A stretch of DNA of 64,000 bases, taken from Paenibacillus sp. URB8-2 (lineage in GTDB: Bacteria > Bacillota > Bacilli > Paenibacillales > Paenibacillaceae). The stretch spans positions 992,001 to 1,056,000 of the forward strand of contig NZ_AP023239.1 in the NCBI RefSeq assembly GCF_013393385.1, given 5' to 3'. The position numbers were made by a program, and so were the translations under genes. The notes beneath the pieces are model-generated. The model searched no databases and was not told where the DNA came from. It saw only the letters and a list, made by a program, of their open reading frames with translations. Shown in pieces: positions 44,483-52,436 of the stretch; position 1 is the first letter of the stretch, and each line of letters starts with the position of its first letter.

Positions 44483-45385
44483 TTAGCCCAAGCCGTGCGG
44501 CGGTCCTCCGCCTGCTCTGAACTCTGTGGGGGTGCAGTTCATCGTTCGGCGGAACACTTTTATAAAATAGCTGACATTATCAAAACCGACGTCGAGCGCG
44601 ATGTCGGATATTTGGCGCTTGGTTGATTGAAGCAGGCCGGCTGCTCTTGAAATCCGGTAGGAGTTGATATAGTCGACAGGCGTCTTTCGTGTCATGGCCT
44701 TGAAGAACCGGCAAAATTGCCCTTCGCTCATATGGGTCAGCTCCGCCAACCGCCGGATGCGGATCTGTTCGCGGTAGCTGTCCTGAATATGCTCGATCGC
44801 TATTTTCAACCGGTTCACCTTGTCGGCTTCGGCATTGTCCGTGCTGCGGACCGCACCGCGTCCTTCCGGCGCGATCAGAGACAGCATCAGCAGGAGGGAG
44901 GCCTTGACGAAGCACTCCAGGCCGGGCATTTCTCCGCTCCAGGCGTCCGTCATGCGCCGCAATTGAGCAAGCAGCTCCCGGTGCCAATCGATACCCGGCG
45001 TCAGCTTGCGCGGAAACGTCAGGCGCTTCTCCCGGAAAGGTGAGACGGCAAGCTGCTGAACGGTGTCATACTGCGCGCTGGCGAGAAACTCCGGATGGAA
45101 TACGAGCGCGCAGAACCGGCAGGGCTCCCCGCCGAGCGGATAGGCAGCATGAATCTCGCCGGGATCGATAAAGATAGCCTCGCCGGCGTTCACCGTAAAG
45201 CGTTCTGCTCCGGTCTGGAACAGAATCTCTCCTTCAAGCAGCATGAAAAATTCCGCCTCTTCATGCCAATGGGCATCGAGCACACGGGCGCCGCCCGGAA
45301 GCTCCATCCAGTAAACCGCAACCGGAAACAGGGGGCTGCCGTGAACCCGGTCTTCTTTTAGCATCCGCTGGGAGGTTCGATCCAT
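44483..45385 (-). CDS. AraC family regulator with N-terminal cupin
   Basis: A 300-residue protein. The N-terminal cupin sensing domain (AHWHEEAEFFMLLEGEILF, then GEAIFIDPGEIHAAYPLGG) is followed by two C-terminal helix-turn-helix units (IRRLAELTHMSEGQFCRFFK and ISDIALDVGFDNVSYFIKVF). The start at 45385 is set by AAGGAG seven bases upstream. It is divergent from the alpha-xylosidase gene, so it probably controls that gene in response to a xyloside or other sugar. Confidence 0.9.
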   Translation of the reverse strand: MDRTSQRMLKEDRVHGSPLFPVAVYWMELPGGARVLDAHWHEEAEFFMLLEGEILFQTGAERFTVNAGEAIFIDPGEIHAAYPLGGEPCRFCALVFHPEFLASAQYDTVQQLAVSPFREKRLTFPRKLTPGIDWHRELLAQLRRMTDAWSGEMPGLECFVKASLLLMLSLIAPEGRGAVRSTDNAEADKVNRLKIAIEHIQDSYREQIRIRRLAELTHMSEGQFCRFFKAMTRKTPVDYINSYRISRAAGLLQSTKRQISDIALDVGFDNVSYFIKVFRRTMNCTPTEFRAGGGPPHGLG

Positions 45386-45444
45386 AACCATTCTCCTTGT
45401 CTGCTCAATATCAAAATCATGCTATAAATCAGCAGTATATTATA

Positions 45445-45487
45445 AGTATAGCGCTTTCATTATCAGTATAATGCAATTGTTGATAAT
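45445..45487. promoter_or_regulatory. Divergent control region of AraC and alpha-xylosidase genes
   Basis: ATTATCA (45459-45465) and TGATAAT (45481-45487) form an inverted repeat around a TATAAT at 45467-45472. Next to it the minus strand reads ATGAAAGCGCTATAC, a cre-like site with two mismatches that overlaps a TATACT. These would let the AraC protein and CcpA act on both promoters. Confidence 0.45.
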
Positions 45488-45551
45488 AGCAAGGCTTCGG
45501 TCCACACGGCCTGCCATTTTTGCAACGATAAGGAGAGGCGGCGCTTCATTC

Positions 45552-47873
45552 ATGAAATTTACCAACGGAAACTGGCTCATTCGCGAAGGCATTACTTTGG
45601 ACAGCGCGGTGTATACCTACGATGTAGAGCGGGCGGGAGACGAGCTGACCGCTTATATTTCCACTGTGCCTATCAGCGGACGCGGCAATATGATCGATGC
45701 GGCGCTGCTCACCGTCAAGATCCATTCTCCCCTGCCCGGCGTTATCGGCGTCAAGCTGGTTCATTACGACGGTGCTCCGGAGAGGGGGCCGGCATTCGCC
45801 CTTAACGAAGGAGCGGGCGGACATGTGACGATAGAGGAGAACGGGAAGCAGGCGATGCTGACAAGCGGCGGGCTGACCGCCGTCATCCGCAAGGGGGCGG
45901 AGTGGGCGCTCGATTTCTATCGCGAAGGGAAGCGGCTGACAGGCAGCCGCACCCGGTCAATGGCGCATGTGAGAGCCCCGGAAGGACGAACCTTTATGCG
46001 CGAGGAGCTGGACCTTGGCGTCGGCGAGTGGGTATACGGCCTGGGCGAGCGGTTCACCTCTTTTGTGAAGAACGGACAGACGGTGGATATTTGGAATGAA
46101 GATGGAGGGACCAGTTCGGAGCAGGCGTACAAGAACATCCCCTTTTATCTGACGAACAAAGGCTACGGCGTATTCGTCAATCATCCGGAGCGCGTATCGT
46201 TTGAAATCGCCTCGGAAAAAGTGAAAAAGGTCCAGTTCAGCGTTCCTGGCGAGCGCCTGCACTATTTTATCATCGACGGCCCGTCGCCGAAGGAGGTTCT
46301 GAGCAAATACACGGAGCTGACCGGCAGACCGGCGCTGCCTCCGGCATGGTCGTTCGGGCTATGGCTGTCGACTTCTTTTACGACCAATTACGATGAACAG
46401 ACGGTGAACGCGTTCGTGGACGGGATGGCCGAGCGCGATCTGCCGCTGCATGTCTTCCATTTCGACTGCTTCTGGATGCGCGAATTTCAGTGGACCGACT
46501 TCCGGTGGGACGAGCGGGTATTCCCCGATCCGGCGGGCATGCTGAAGCGTCTGAAGGACAAGGGACTCAAAATCTGCGTCTGGATCAACCCGTACATCGG
46601 GCAGCGTTCCCGTCTGTTCGCCGAGGGCAAAGCGAAGGGCTATCTGGTCCAAAAAGCGGCCGGCGGCATCTGGCAGTGGAACCATTGGCAGCCGGGCATG
46701 GCTCTGGTCGATTTTACGAATCCCGAAGCGCGCCGGTGGTATGCAGGCTATCTGCGGGAGCTGGTCGATATGGGCGTTGACAGCTTCAAGACCGACTTCG
46801 GCGAGCGCATCCCGACCGATGTCGTCTATCATGACGGCTCCGATCCGTACAAAATGCACAACTACTACACCTACTTGTACAATGAGGTCGTCTTCGGGGT
46901 TCTTCAGGAGAAGCTCGGCAAAAATCACGCGGCGGTCTTCGCCCGTTCCGCCACGGCAGGGGGGCAGAAATTCCCCGTGCACTGGGGCGGCGACTGCTAC
47001 GCCGACTACGAGTCGATGGCCGAATCCCTGCGCGGCGGCCTGTCGCTCGGCCTGTCCGGCTTCGGCTTCTGGAGCCACGATATCGGCGGCTTCGAGAACA
47101 CGGCCCCTGCGCATGTGTTCAAGCGCTGGCTCGCTTTCGGCCTGCTCTCCAGCCACAGCCGGCTGCACGGCAGCAGCTCGTACCGCGTGCCGTGGGCTTA
47201 CGACGAGGAGGCCGTCGAGGTGGCCCGTTTCTTCACCAGGCTGAAATGCCGCCTGATGCCGTATCTGTACGATGCGGCATGTCAGGCGGCGGAGAACGGC
47301 TGGCCTTGCATGCGGGCGATGCTGCTGGAATTCCCGGACGACCCCGCCTGCGAAATGCTGGACCGCCAATATATGCTCGGCGGTTCGCTGCTGGCCGCCC
47401 CGGTCTTCGACGAGTCGGGCGAAGTCAAATACTATCTGCCGGAAGGCAGCTGGACCTCTCTCCTGACCGGCGAGACGGTGCAGGGCGGTTCCTGGCGCAG
47501 GGAGCGGCATAGCTTCCTGAGTCTGCCGCTGTTCGTCCGGCCGAATACGCTGCTCGCAGAGGGCCGGACCGATCACCGTCCGGATTACGAGTATGCGGAC
47601 GGCGTGACGCTGGGTCTTTACTCGCTGGAAGACGGGGCTTCGGCCTCCGCCACCGTGCGATCCTTAAGCGGCTTGCCGGAGCTGCGCGTCACCGCGAGCC
47701 GTGAGGGCAGCAAGATCATCGTGGATGCCGAAGGCAGCGGCAAGCCGTTCAGCCTGGAGCTGCACGGCCTCGGAACGATTGCCTCGGTGCGAGGGGCGGA
47801 ACGGACCGGCGAAACCGCCGTTGCTATTGCAGCGGGTGCCGAAGCCGTATCGTTCCGCCTGACGCTGGCCTAA
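45552..47873 (+). CDS. yicI: Alpha-xylosidase (GH31)
   Basis: A 773-residue enzyme, nearly the same length as E. coli YicI. It removes alpha-xylosyl units, for example from xyloglucan oligosaccharides. The nucleophile Asp is in SFKTDFGERIPTD and the acid/base Asp region is AVFARSATAGGQKFPVHWGG; LPLHVFHFDCFWMREFQWTD also fits YicI. There is no signal peptide, so it acts in the cytoplasm. The start at 45552 (MKFTNGNWLIREG) matches the family's usual beginning; an ATG at 45471 would add unrelated residues. Confidence 0.93.
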   Translation: MKFTNGNWLIREGITLDSAVYTYDVERAGDELTAYISTVPISGRGNMIDAALLTVKIHSPLPGVIGVKLVHYDGAPERGPAFALNEGAGGHVTIEENGKQAMLTSGGLTAVIRKGAEWALDFYREGKRLTGSRTRSMAHVRAPEGRTFMREELDLGVGEWVYGLGERFTSFVKNGQTVDIWNEDGGTSSEQAYKNIPFYLTNKGYGVFVNHPERVSFEIASEKVKKVQFSVPGERLHYFIIDGPSPKEVLSKYTELTGRPALPPAWSFGLWLSTSFTTNYDEQTVNAFVDGMAERDLPLHVFHFDCFWMREFQWTDFRWDERVFPDPAGMLKRLKDKGLKICVWINPYIGQRSRLFAEGKAKGYLVQKAAGGIWQWNHWQPGMALVDFTNPEARRWYAGYLRELVDMGVDSFKTDFGERIPTDVVYHDGSDPYKMHNYYTYLYNEVVFGVLQEKLGKNHAAVFARSATAGGQKFPVHWGGDCYADYESMAESLRGGLSLGLSGFGFWSHDIGGFENTAPAHVFKRWLAFGLLSSHSRLHGSSSYRVPWAYDEEAVEVARFFTRLKCRLMPYLYDAACQAAENGWPCMRAMLLEFPDDPACEMLDRQYMLGGSLLAAPVFDESGEVKYYLPEGSWTSLLTGETVQGGSWRRERHSFLSLPLFVRPNTLLAEGRTDHRPDYEYADGVTLGLYSLEDGASASATVRSLSGLPELRVTASREGSKIIVDAEGSGKPFSLELHGLGTIASVRGAERTGETAVAIAAGAEAVSFRLTLA

Positions 47874-47892
47874 AGCCGCCCTGAGAACAACA

Positions 47893-47986
47893 AAAAGCCT
47901 CCAGCAACAACACGGTTAGGAACGGGAGTGACCCTATTAGTGAGACAGGGGTCACTCCCCATCCGCCGCGTTAGCTGGAGGCTTTT
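47893..47986. terminator. Two-tier hairpin terminator
   Basis: AAAAGCCTCCAGC (47893-47905) pairs with GCTGGAGGCTTTT (47974-47986). Inside, GGGAGTGACCC (47924-47934) pairs with GGGTCACTCCC (47949-47959). It serves the alpha-xylosidase gene and the converging hydrolase gene. Confidence 0.8.
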
Positions 47987-47989
47987 ATA

Positions 47990-49204
47990 TTAATGCAGTA
48001 CGCCTGCCGGTTCGGCGCTGATCTTCAGCGTCTCATCCAGCCAGGAGAAGACGCGGTGATTGAACAGCAGCAGGGCGCCGAAATGGCAGTGCTCCTCCCC
48101 GCCGTCCTCTTTGGTGAGCTTCAGATAGGTCTTAGGGCAGCTCAGCGCATCGTACAGTCTCCCGGGCTGTTCAGCAAAGAAGTGATCCTCTTCCGCCTCG
48201 CAGACCAGCGTCGGGCAGAGAACCTGGTCTGCGACTCCCTCCATTGTGCAGGGCTCCGTTTTCTCGACCAGCTCGCTGAGAGAGCTCGCCTGGAAGGTGA
48301 ACATGCCGTTGTCAACCGCCCAACGAACGCCGCTGTGATGCTGCATAACCTTGGCTACGGTCGCTTCGTACTCCTCGAAGGTATAGTCTGTTCGGCCTGC
48401 CATGAATTTCTGGCCCAATTCCCGGAAGCGGAACGTATGCACGCCGTCGTTGGCGATACAGGCGGCAAGGCGATGCTCAAAGGCCGCCGCCCGGGGCGCG
48501 AGATAGCCGCCGAAGCTGATGCCCATCAGCGCGATGCGGCCGGGGTCTACTTCGGGACGGCTGATTACATAATCGACGACCGGCGTAATGACCTTCTCCC
48601 AATCGTGGCGGAAAGGAATCCGCTGCTCACGGATGACGGAGCCTTGGCCGGGACCCTCGAAGGTAAGGCAGTGATAGCCCCTCTGGAGAGCGGCGGCGGC
48701 TCCGCCGAAATACAGCTCTTCGCCCGTGGAATCGTAGCCGCCGTGAATAATCAGGATCGGGCGGGGCTCCACGGCGTCTGCTGCTGTATAGAAGTAACCG
48801 GAAAGCGTCGTTCCTTCGTACGGAATGCTGACCTGCTCCACTTTGGTGTCCATCAGCTTCGCCGCTTGTCTGAAGGTGTCGCGGCTCAGCTTCCAGGTGG
48901 AGAGCATGCGCGGATCTTCGGGGCTCCCGTGCAGGAAGAACTCCGAGGTGCGGTAATAGTTGGAGGCGCGGAGATACGCCTCCCGGGCGCCGATCCGCTG
49001 GCCGGCCGCCAGTGCTTCATCCCCCAGCGCATGCACGCGTTCGGCGACCCGGAACCATTCCTTGTGCCAGCTCTCGAAATCGCCTTCGACTATGCGGGAG
49101 GCGGTCACCAGGCATTCGCCGATATCCGCTCCTCCGTAGGGCGCGTAGCTTACCGTCCGCAGCAGTTCAAAAGAAAAAGCCTCATCATTAAATATAAGTT
49201 TCAT
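47990..49204 (-). CDS. Alpha/beta hydrolase
   Basis: A 404-residue protein. A helical N-terminal part (about 1-120, with HKEWFRVAERVHALGDEALA) is followed by the hydrolase fold. The oxyanion region is ILIIHGGYDSTGEE, the nucleophile Ser is in GISFGGYLAPRAA, the acid is in CEAEEDHFF, and the His is in EEHCHFGALL. The layout resembles FrsA-like or 2,6-dihydroxypseudooxynicotine hydrolase-like enzymes. The substrate is unknown. It is divergent from a PadR regulator with palindromes between, so it is probably controlled by it. Confidence 0.85.
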   Translation of the reverse strand: MKLIFNDEAFSFELLRTVSYAPYGGADIGECLVTASRIVEGDFESWHKEWFRVAERVHALGDEALAAGQRIGAREAYLRASNYYRTSEFFLHGSPEDPRMLSTWKLSRDTFRQAAKLMDTKVEQVSIPYEGTTLSGYFYTAADAVEPRPILIIHGGYDSTGEELYFGGAAAALQRGYHCLTFEGPGQGSVIREQRIPFRHDWEKVITPVVDYVISRPEVDPGRIALMGISFGGYLAPRAAAFEHRLAACIANDGVHTFRFRELGQKFMAGRTDYTFEEYEATVAKVMQHHSGVRWAVDNGMFTFQASSLSELVEKTEPCTMEGVADQVLCPTLVCEAEEDHFFAEQPGRLYDALSCPKTYLKLTKEDGGEEHCHFGALLLFNHRVFSWLDETLKISAEPAGVLH

Positions 49205-49251
49205 CAACTTTTCGCTCCTTTATGGTTCATGGAATTGTGTGTGACTGAATA

Positions 49252-49316
49252 ATAGGTTAATATTAACCTATAACATAACAAACTATATGTCAATAATAAC
49301 TTATGTTAAATTTAAC
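49252..49316. promoter_or_regulatory. Two palindromic operators between hydrolase and PadR genes
   Basis: ATAGGTTAATATTAACCTAT (49252-49271) is a perfect 20-base palindrome. GTTAAATTTAAC (49305-49316) is a second one sharing the GTTAA/TTAAC half sites, 45 bases further. They are the likely binding sites of the PadR protein. Confidence 0.6.
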
Positions 49317-49336
49317 TTAATGTTGGAGTGAAGAGG

Positions 49337-49888
49337 ATGAGTTCGATTAAATACGCCCTGCTAAGTCTGCTGGCCAGAGAACCGCTGAGCGGATATGATA
49401 TGAAGCAGCATATGAACGGGCGGGTCAGTTTTTTTTACAAAATCAATAACAACCAGCTGTATCCGACCCTGGCGAAGCTTGAAGCGGAAGGCTTGGTCCA
49501 ACTGGAATCGCATGAGCGTGAGTCGTACCGTCCGGCGCGTAAGGTGTACAGCATAACGGACAAAGGAATTGATTTCCTCAAGGCTTGGGTGATGGAGGCG
49601 GAGGAGCCGCGATCGTTGGACGATTTTATGCTGAAGCAGTACAACTCCTGGCTGGTGGAGCCGGAGGCGATGATCGGTATTTTGCGGGAGAAACGAACAG
49701 AGCATGAAGAACGTCTGAAGATTTACCGAGCCAAAATCGCGGGCTTCCGCGAGCAGCAGGCCGTTTATCCCAGCAGGGACCCGCTGTTCTCCTCGATTGC
49801 GGTCATTGAGATGGGGATCAGAAACGAAGAGAGCTATATGGAATGGTGCGACAGGGTGATCGAGGCGCTGAGCAAGGATGAGATATAA
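49337..49888 (+). CDS. PadR family transcriptional regulator
   Basis: A 183-residue protein with the PadR winged helix (IKYALLSLLAREPLSGYDMK, then NNQLYPTLAKLEAEGLVQLE) and the C-terminal helical dimer domain (about 90-180). The start at 49337 has GGAG eight bases upstream. It is divergent from the alpha/beta hydrolase gene, with two palindromes in the gap. PadR proteins usually repress a neighbouring detoxification or efflux gene until an aromatic compound binds. Confidence 0.9.
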   Translation: MSSIKYALLSLLAREPLSGYDMKQHMNGRVSFFYKINNNQLYPTLAKLEAEGLVQLESHERESYRPARKVYSITDKGIDFLKAWVMEAEEPRSLDDFMLKQYNSWLVEPEAMIGILREKRTEHEERLKIYRAKIAGFREQQAVYPSRDPLFSSIAVIEMGIRNEESYMEWCDRVIEALSKDEI

Positions 49889-50015
49889 CCCGAATTTCAG
49901 CGAAAAAATACCCGGGGCAAGGCTTTAGGGATGTGTCTATTTTGTGACATTGCCTATATAATTAGAGTGAGCTTGGCATGTGGACATTCAAATTCCGCAA
50001 AAGGAGACGATGAAC

Positions 50016-50042
50016 ATGTCGAAGGCAAGACCTCCCTGTTAA
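50016..50042 (+). CDS. Leader peptide MSKARPPC upstream of the MFS gene
   Basis: An eight-codon open frame has a full AAAGGAG site nine bases upstream of its ATG, with a stop codon at 50040-50042. It ends in Pro-Pro-Cys after Ala-Arg, a combination that can slow ribosomes. It sits in a long leader ahead of an MFS transporter, like the leader peptides of inducible resistance genes. Confidence 0.6.
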   Translation: MSKARPPC

Positions 50043-50075
50043 TTTCTAAAATCGGTCCTTGAGCGCGCTCCGCCT

Positions 50076-50114
50076 CGATTCCGGTTGGAACAATCCAATC
50101 CGAATCGGGAGGAG
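50076..50114 (+). promoter_or_regulatory. Hairpin next to the MFS ribosome binding site
   Basis: CGATTCCGGTTGG (50076-50088) pairs with CCAATCCGAATCG (50095-50107) in 11 of 13 positions. The stem abuts the GGGAGGAG ribosome binding site at 50107-50114. A second possible pairing links the leader codons (CAAGACC) with GGTCCTTG at 50054-50061. Alternative folding could expose or hide the start of the MFS gene. Confidence 0.5.
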
Positions 50115-50122
50115 ATCCGCGC

Positions 50123-51295
50123 ATGATGGGTTTGCGTAATTTACGGGTGCTGTATGCGGTCCGTTTTTTTGGCAGTCTGATTCCGGCTTATGTGATCGAG
50201 AGGCTGTATTGGGAAGAGCGGGGCATGACCATTCAAATGGTCGTATATACGGAGATGATTTATGCGGTGACGGTTGTGCTGCTGGAGCTTCCGACCGGCA
50301 ATATTGCCGACAGATGGAGCCGCAAACGGATGCTGGTTTTGGCCTCGCTGCTAGGCTGCTTCGAGTTTCTCATTCTGGTGTATGCGACATCGTTCTGGCA
50401 CTTCGCGCTGGCCGTATTTCTCGCGGCTGTCGGCAGATCGGCGGGAAGCGGGGCGGAGAATGCTCTGCTCTACGATTCGCTGCAGGCTGCCGGGCGGGAG
50501 AAGTCTTTTGAGCAAGTGCTGGGCCGCCTAAATGCCGTCGACATTTCCTCCACGATGCTCGCCGCAATGTGCGGAAGCTTTCTCGCCGGTCTCTGCGGCT
50601 ATGAGCTGAACTACTGGATTTCGCTGGCAAGTTCGTTTGCCGCATTGAGCTTTACGTTCATGCTGGTAGAGCCCGCTGCAAGCGGCGGAGCGGAGGGGGA
50701 GAAGAGCATCCCGATTGGGGCTTCTATTGCGGGTGCCGTGCGCTTTTTCAGAAGAAACCGTGGCGTCATGCTGGTGATGCTGTCCGGAATGGTGACAGGC
50801 GCGTCGCTGAACTTCATCGATGAATTCTGGCAGCTGTATCTGGACAGAATCGGGATTCCGGCTGCGGCCTTCGGGTTGTTCTCGGCATCGATCTTCCTGC
50901 TCAGGCTTCCGGGCAATCTCCTTGCCTATAAGCTGAAGACCCGCATGGGCAGCAGGCCATTGCTGACGGCCGTTACCGCGGTTTTGGCCGCGGGCTTCCT
51001 GTATCTCTCCATGGCGCGGAACGTCAGCGGCCTGGCGGCGATCTTCCTGATCTGTCTGGCCGGCGGGGTAATTGAACCGCTCGCGGCCGGATATTTGCAT
51101 CACCGGATCGGTTCGTCCATGAGAGCGACCATGGATTCGTTTCAGTCGCTGGGCCTGAATGCGGCGCTTATCGCCATAGGCCTGGGGTTCGGCTACTTTT
51201 CATCCCGCTGGGATGTGTTCGGCGGCTACGGTTTTGTCGGATTGCTGTGCCTGGCATTCTGCGTTTATTTTGCATTCGCTTCTTCGAAACTATGA
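50123..51295 (+). CDS. MFS transporter (probable drug exporter)
   Basis: A 390-residue membrane protein with about twelve hydrophobic segments. The conserved loop between segments 2 and 3 is present as ELPTGNIADRWSRKRMLVLA, the major facilitator signature. The central loop is short (EPAASGGAEGEKSIPIGAS). The family includes multidrug and macrolide-type exporters; the substrate cannot be read. A leader peptide and a ribosome-binding-site hairpin precede it, suggesting induction by an antibiotic acting on the ribosome. A terminator follows. Confidence 0.85.
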   Translation: MMGLRNLRVLYAVRFFGSLIPAYVIERLYWEERGMTIQMVVYTEMIYAVTVVLLELPTGNIADRWSRKRMLVLASLLGCFEFLILVYATSFWHFALAVFLAAVGRSAGSGAENALLYDSLQAAGREKSFEQVLGRLNAVDISSTMLAAMCGSFLAGLCGYELNYWISLASSFAALSFTFMLVEPAASGGAEGEKSIPIGASIAGAVRFFRRNRGVMLVMLSGMVTGASLNFIDEFWQLYLDRIGIPAAAFGLFSASIFLLRLPGNLLAYKLKTRMGSRPLLTAVTAVLAAGFLYLSMARNVSGLAAIFLICLAGGVIEPLAAGYLHHRIGSSMRATMDSFQSLGLNAALIAIGLGFGYFSSRWDVFGGYGFVGLLCLAFCVYFAFASSKL

Positions 51296-51322
51296 TAAGC
51301 AGCCCCTCCTGATGATTCGCGT

Positions 51323-51365
51323 GCGGCCGAGGCCGTCCTGACATTGGGAGGCGGCTGCTTTTTTT
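51323..51365 (+). terminator. Terminator after the MFS gene
   Basis: GCGGCCG pairs with CGGCTGC (one G-U), with a further inner stem, followed by seven T. Confidence 0.75.
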
Positions 51366-51440
51366 CGCTGAGGTTCAAGGCTTCTCTACTCAACTAAATG
51401 GCTGCGGATGGGCCGGAATTACCTGAAGCGTCATGCGCTA

Positions 51441-52274
51441 CTAATGCAGCTTCCTGAATTGTTCCGGAGTCGTTCCGGACTGCTTGCGGAATGTCGCGAC
51501 AAAATGGCTGGCATCCCGGAATCCGACCCGCTGCGCGATGGATTTGACGGTGGCTTCCGGGCGGCCGATCAGCAGCTCCTTGCCCTTGCGGATGCGCAGG
51601 CGGACGAAATAGGCATAGGGAGATAAGCCGAACGTTTGCAGGAACAGGCTGTTGAGGTAGCGTCCGGATATCCCGATATGCCCGGAGAGGTCCTCCAATC
51701 CTATATCGGGATTGCCGTAGCTTTCTTCCATCCATGCGAGCAGCGGCTGAAGCTTGCCGAGATTGCCGGAAATGGATTTCTGGTTATGCGTGCTCCCGCA
51801 GGAGCTTAATGCGAGCAGAAATCGATAGGCGCCCGCCGAAGCGCTCAGCCCGAAGGGATCTGCTTCCTTCTCCTGAAGGTTCAGCAGAGCTTCCACCATA
51901 CCGCCCACAGCCGCATCATCTTCCCATTGGAGGAAGGTGGGGCCGGCTATGCCCAGGGACTGCAAAATACTGTCGGCGGCGCTCCCCGCAAACGTCAGAT
52001 AACAGGTGCGCCAGCCGTCCTGCACCGCTTCATAGCGGTGGGGGAAACGGGGAGGCAGCAGCACGCCGCTCCCCTGGGGAAGGAACATCCGCTGTTCCCC
52101 GAAATGAATCAGTCCTTGCCCCTCCGCCGTCTGAAGCCAGTGATAGGCCGGATAGCCGTCGGGGCGGCTGACTCGCTCCTGCTCGGGATTATACCCGATG
52201 CTGTCGAGGGCAATCGGCAGACGGCTTCCGGCTTCGGGAGCGAAAATAATTCGGCGGTGTCCGTGAGTAGCCAT
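51441..52274 (-). CDS. AraC family regulator
   Basis: A 277-residue protein. The N-terminal cupin-like sensing part (QGLIHFGEQRMFLPQGSGVL, then LPPRFPHRYEAV) is followed by two helix-turn-helix units (LEDLSGHIGISGRYLNSLFL and VKSIAQRVGFRDASHFVATF). The start at 52274 (MATHGHRRIIF) has AGGAGG seven bases upstream; an upstream ATG at 52343 does not. It is divergent from the GH42 beta-galactosidase gene and probably activates it. Confidence 0.9.
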   Translation of the reverse strand: MATHGHRRIIFAPEAGSRLPIALDSIGYNPEQERVSRPDGYPAYHWLQTAEGQGLIHFGEQRMFLPQGSGVLLPPRFPHRYEAVQDGWRTCYLTFAGSAADSILQSLGIAGPTFLQWEDDAAVGGMVEALLNLQEKEADPFGLSASAGAYRFLLALSSCGSTHNQKSISGNLGKLQPLLAWMEESYGNPDIGLEDLSGHIGISGRYLNSLFLQTFGLSPYAYFVRLRIRKGKELLIGRPEATVKSIAQRVGFRDASHFVATFRKQSGTTPEQFRKLH

Positions 52275-52436
52275 GCGGTTAACCTCCTGGGGCTTGAATA
52301 TACAGAGATCGGTAAGGATCTGTGTAGTCTGTGCAAGTTCCATATTCTTATATGTGGTGCGAAAATGTTATATTTAAACGCCAACTTTAAGCGATTACAA
52401 TGAGAATATACTTATACTGTAAAGGATGTGCCGCGT

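Noticed and set aside
46359..47576. 405-codon minus-strand frame opposite the alpha-xylosidase
   Set aside because: It is a GC-rich shadow frame of a conserved enzyme gene.
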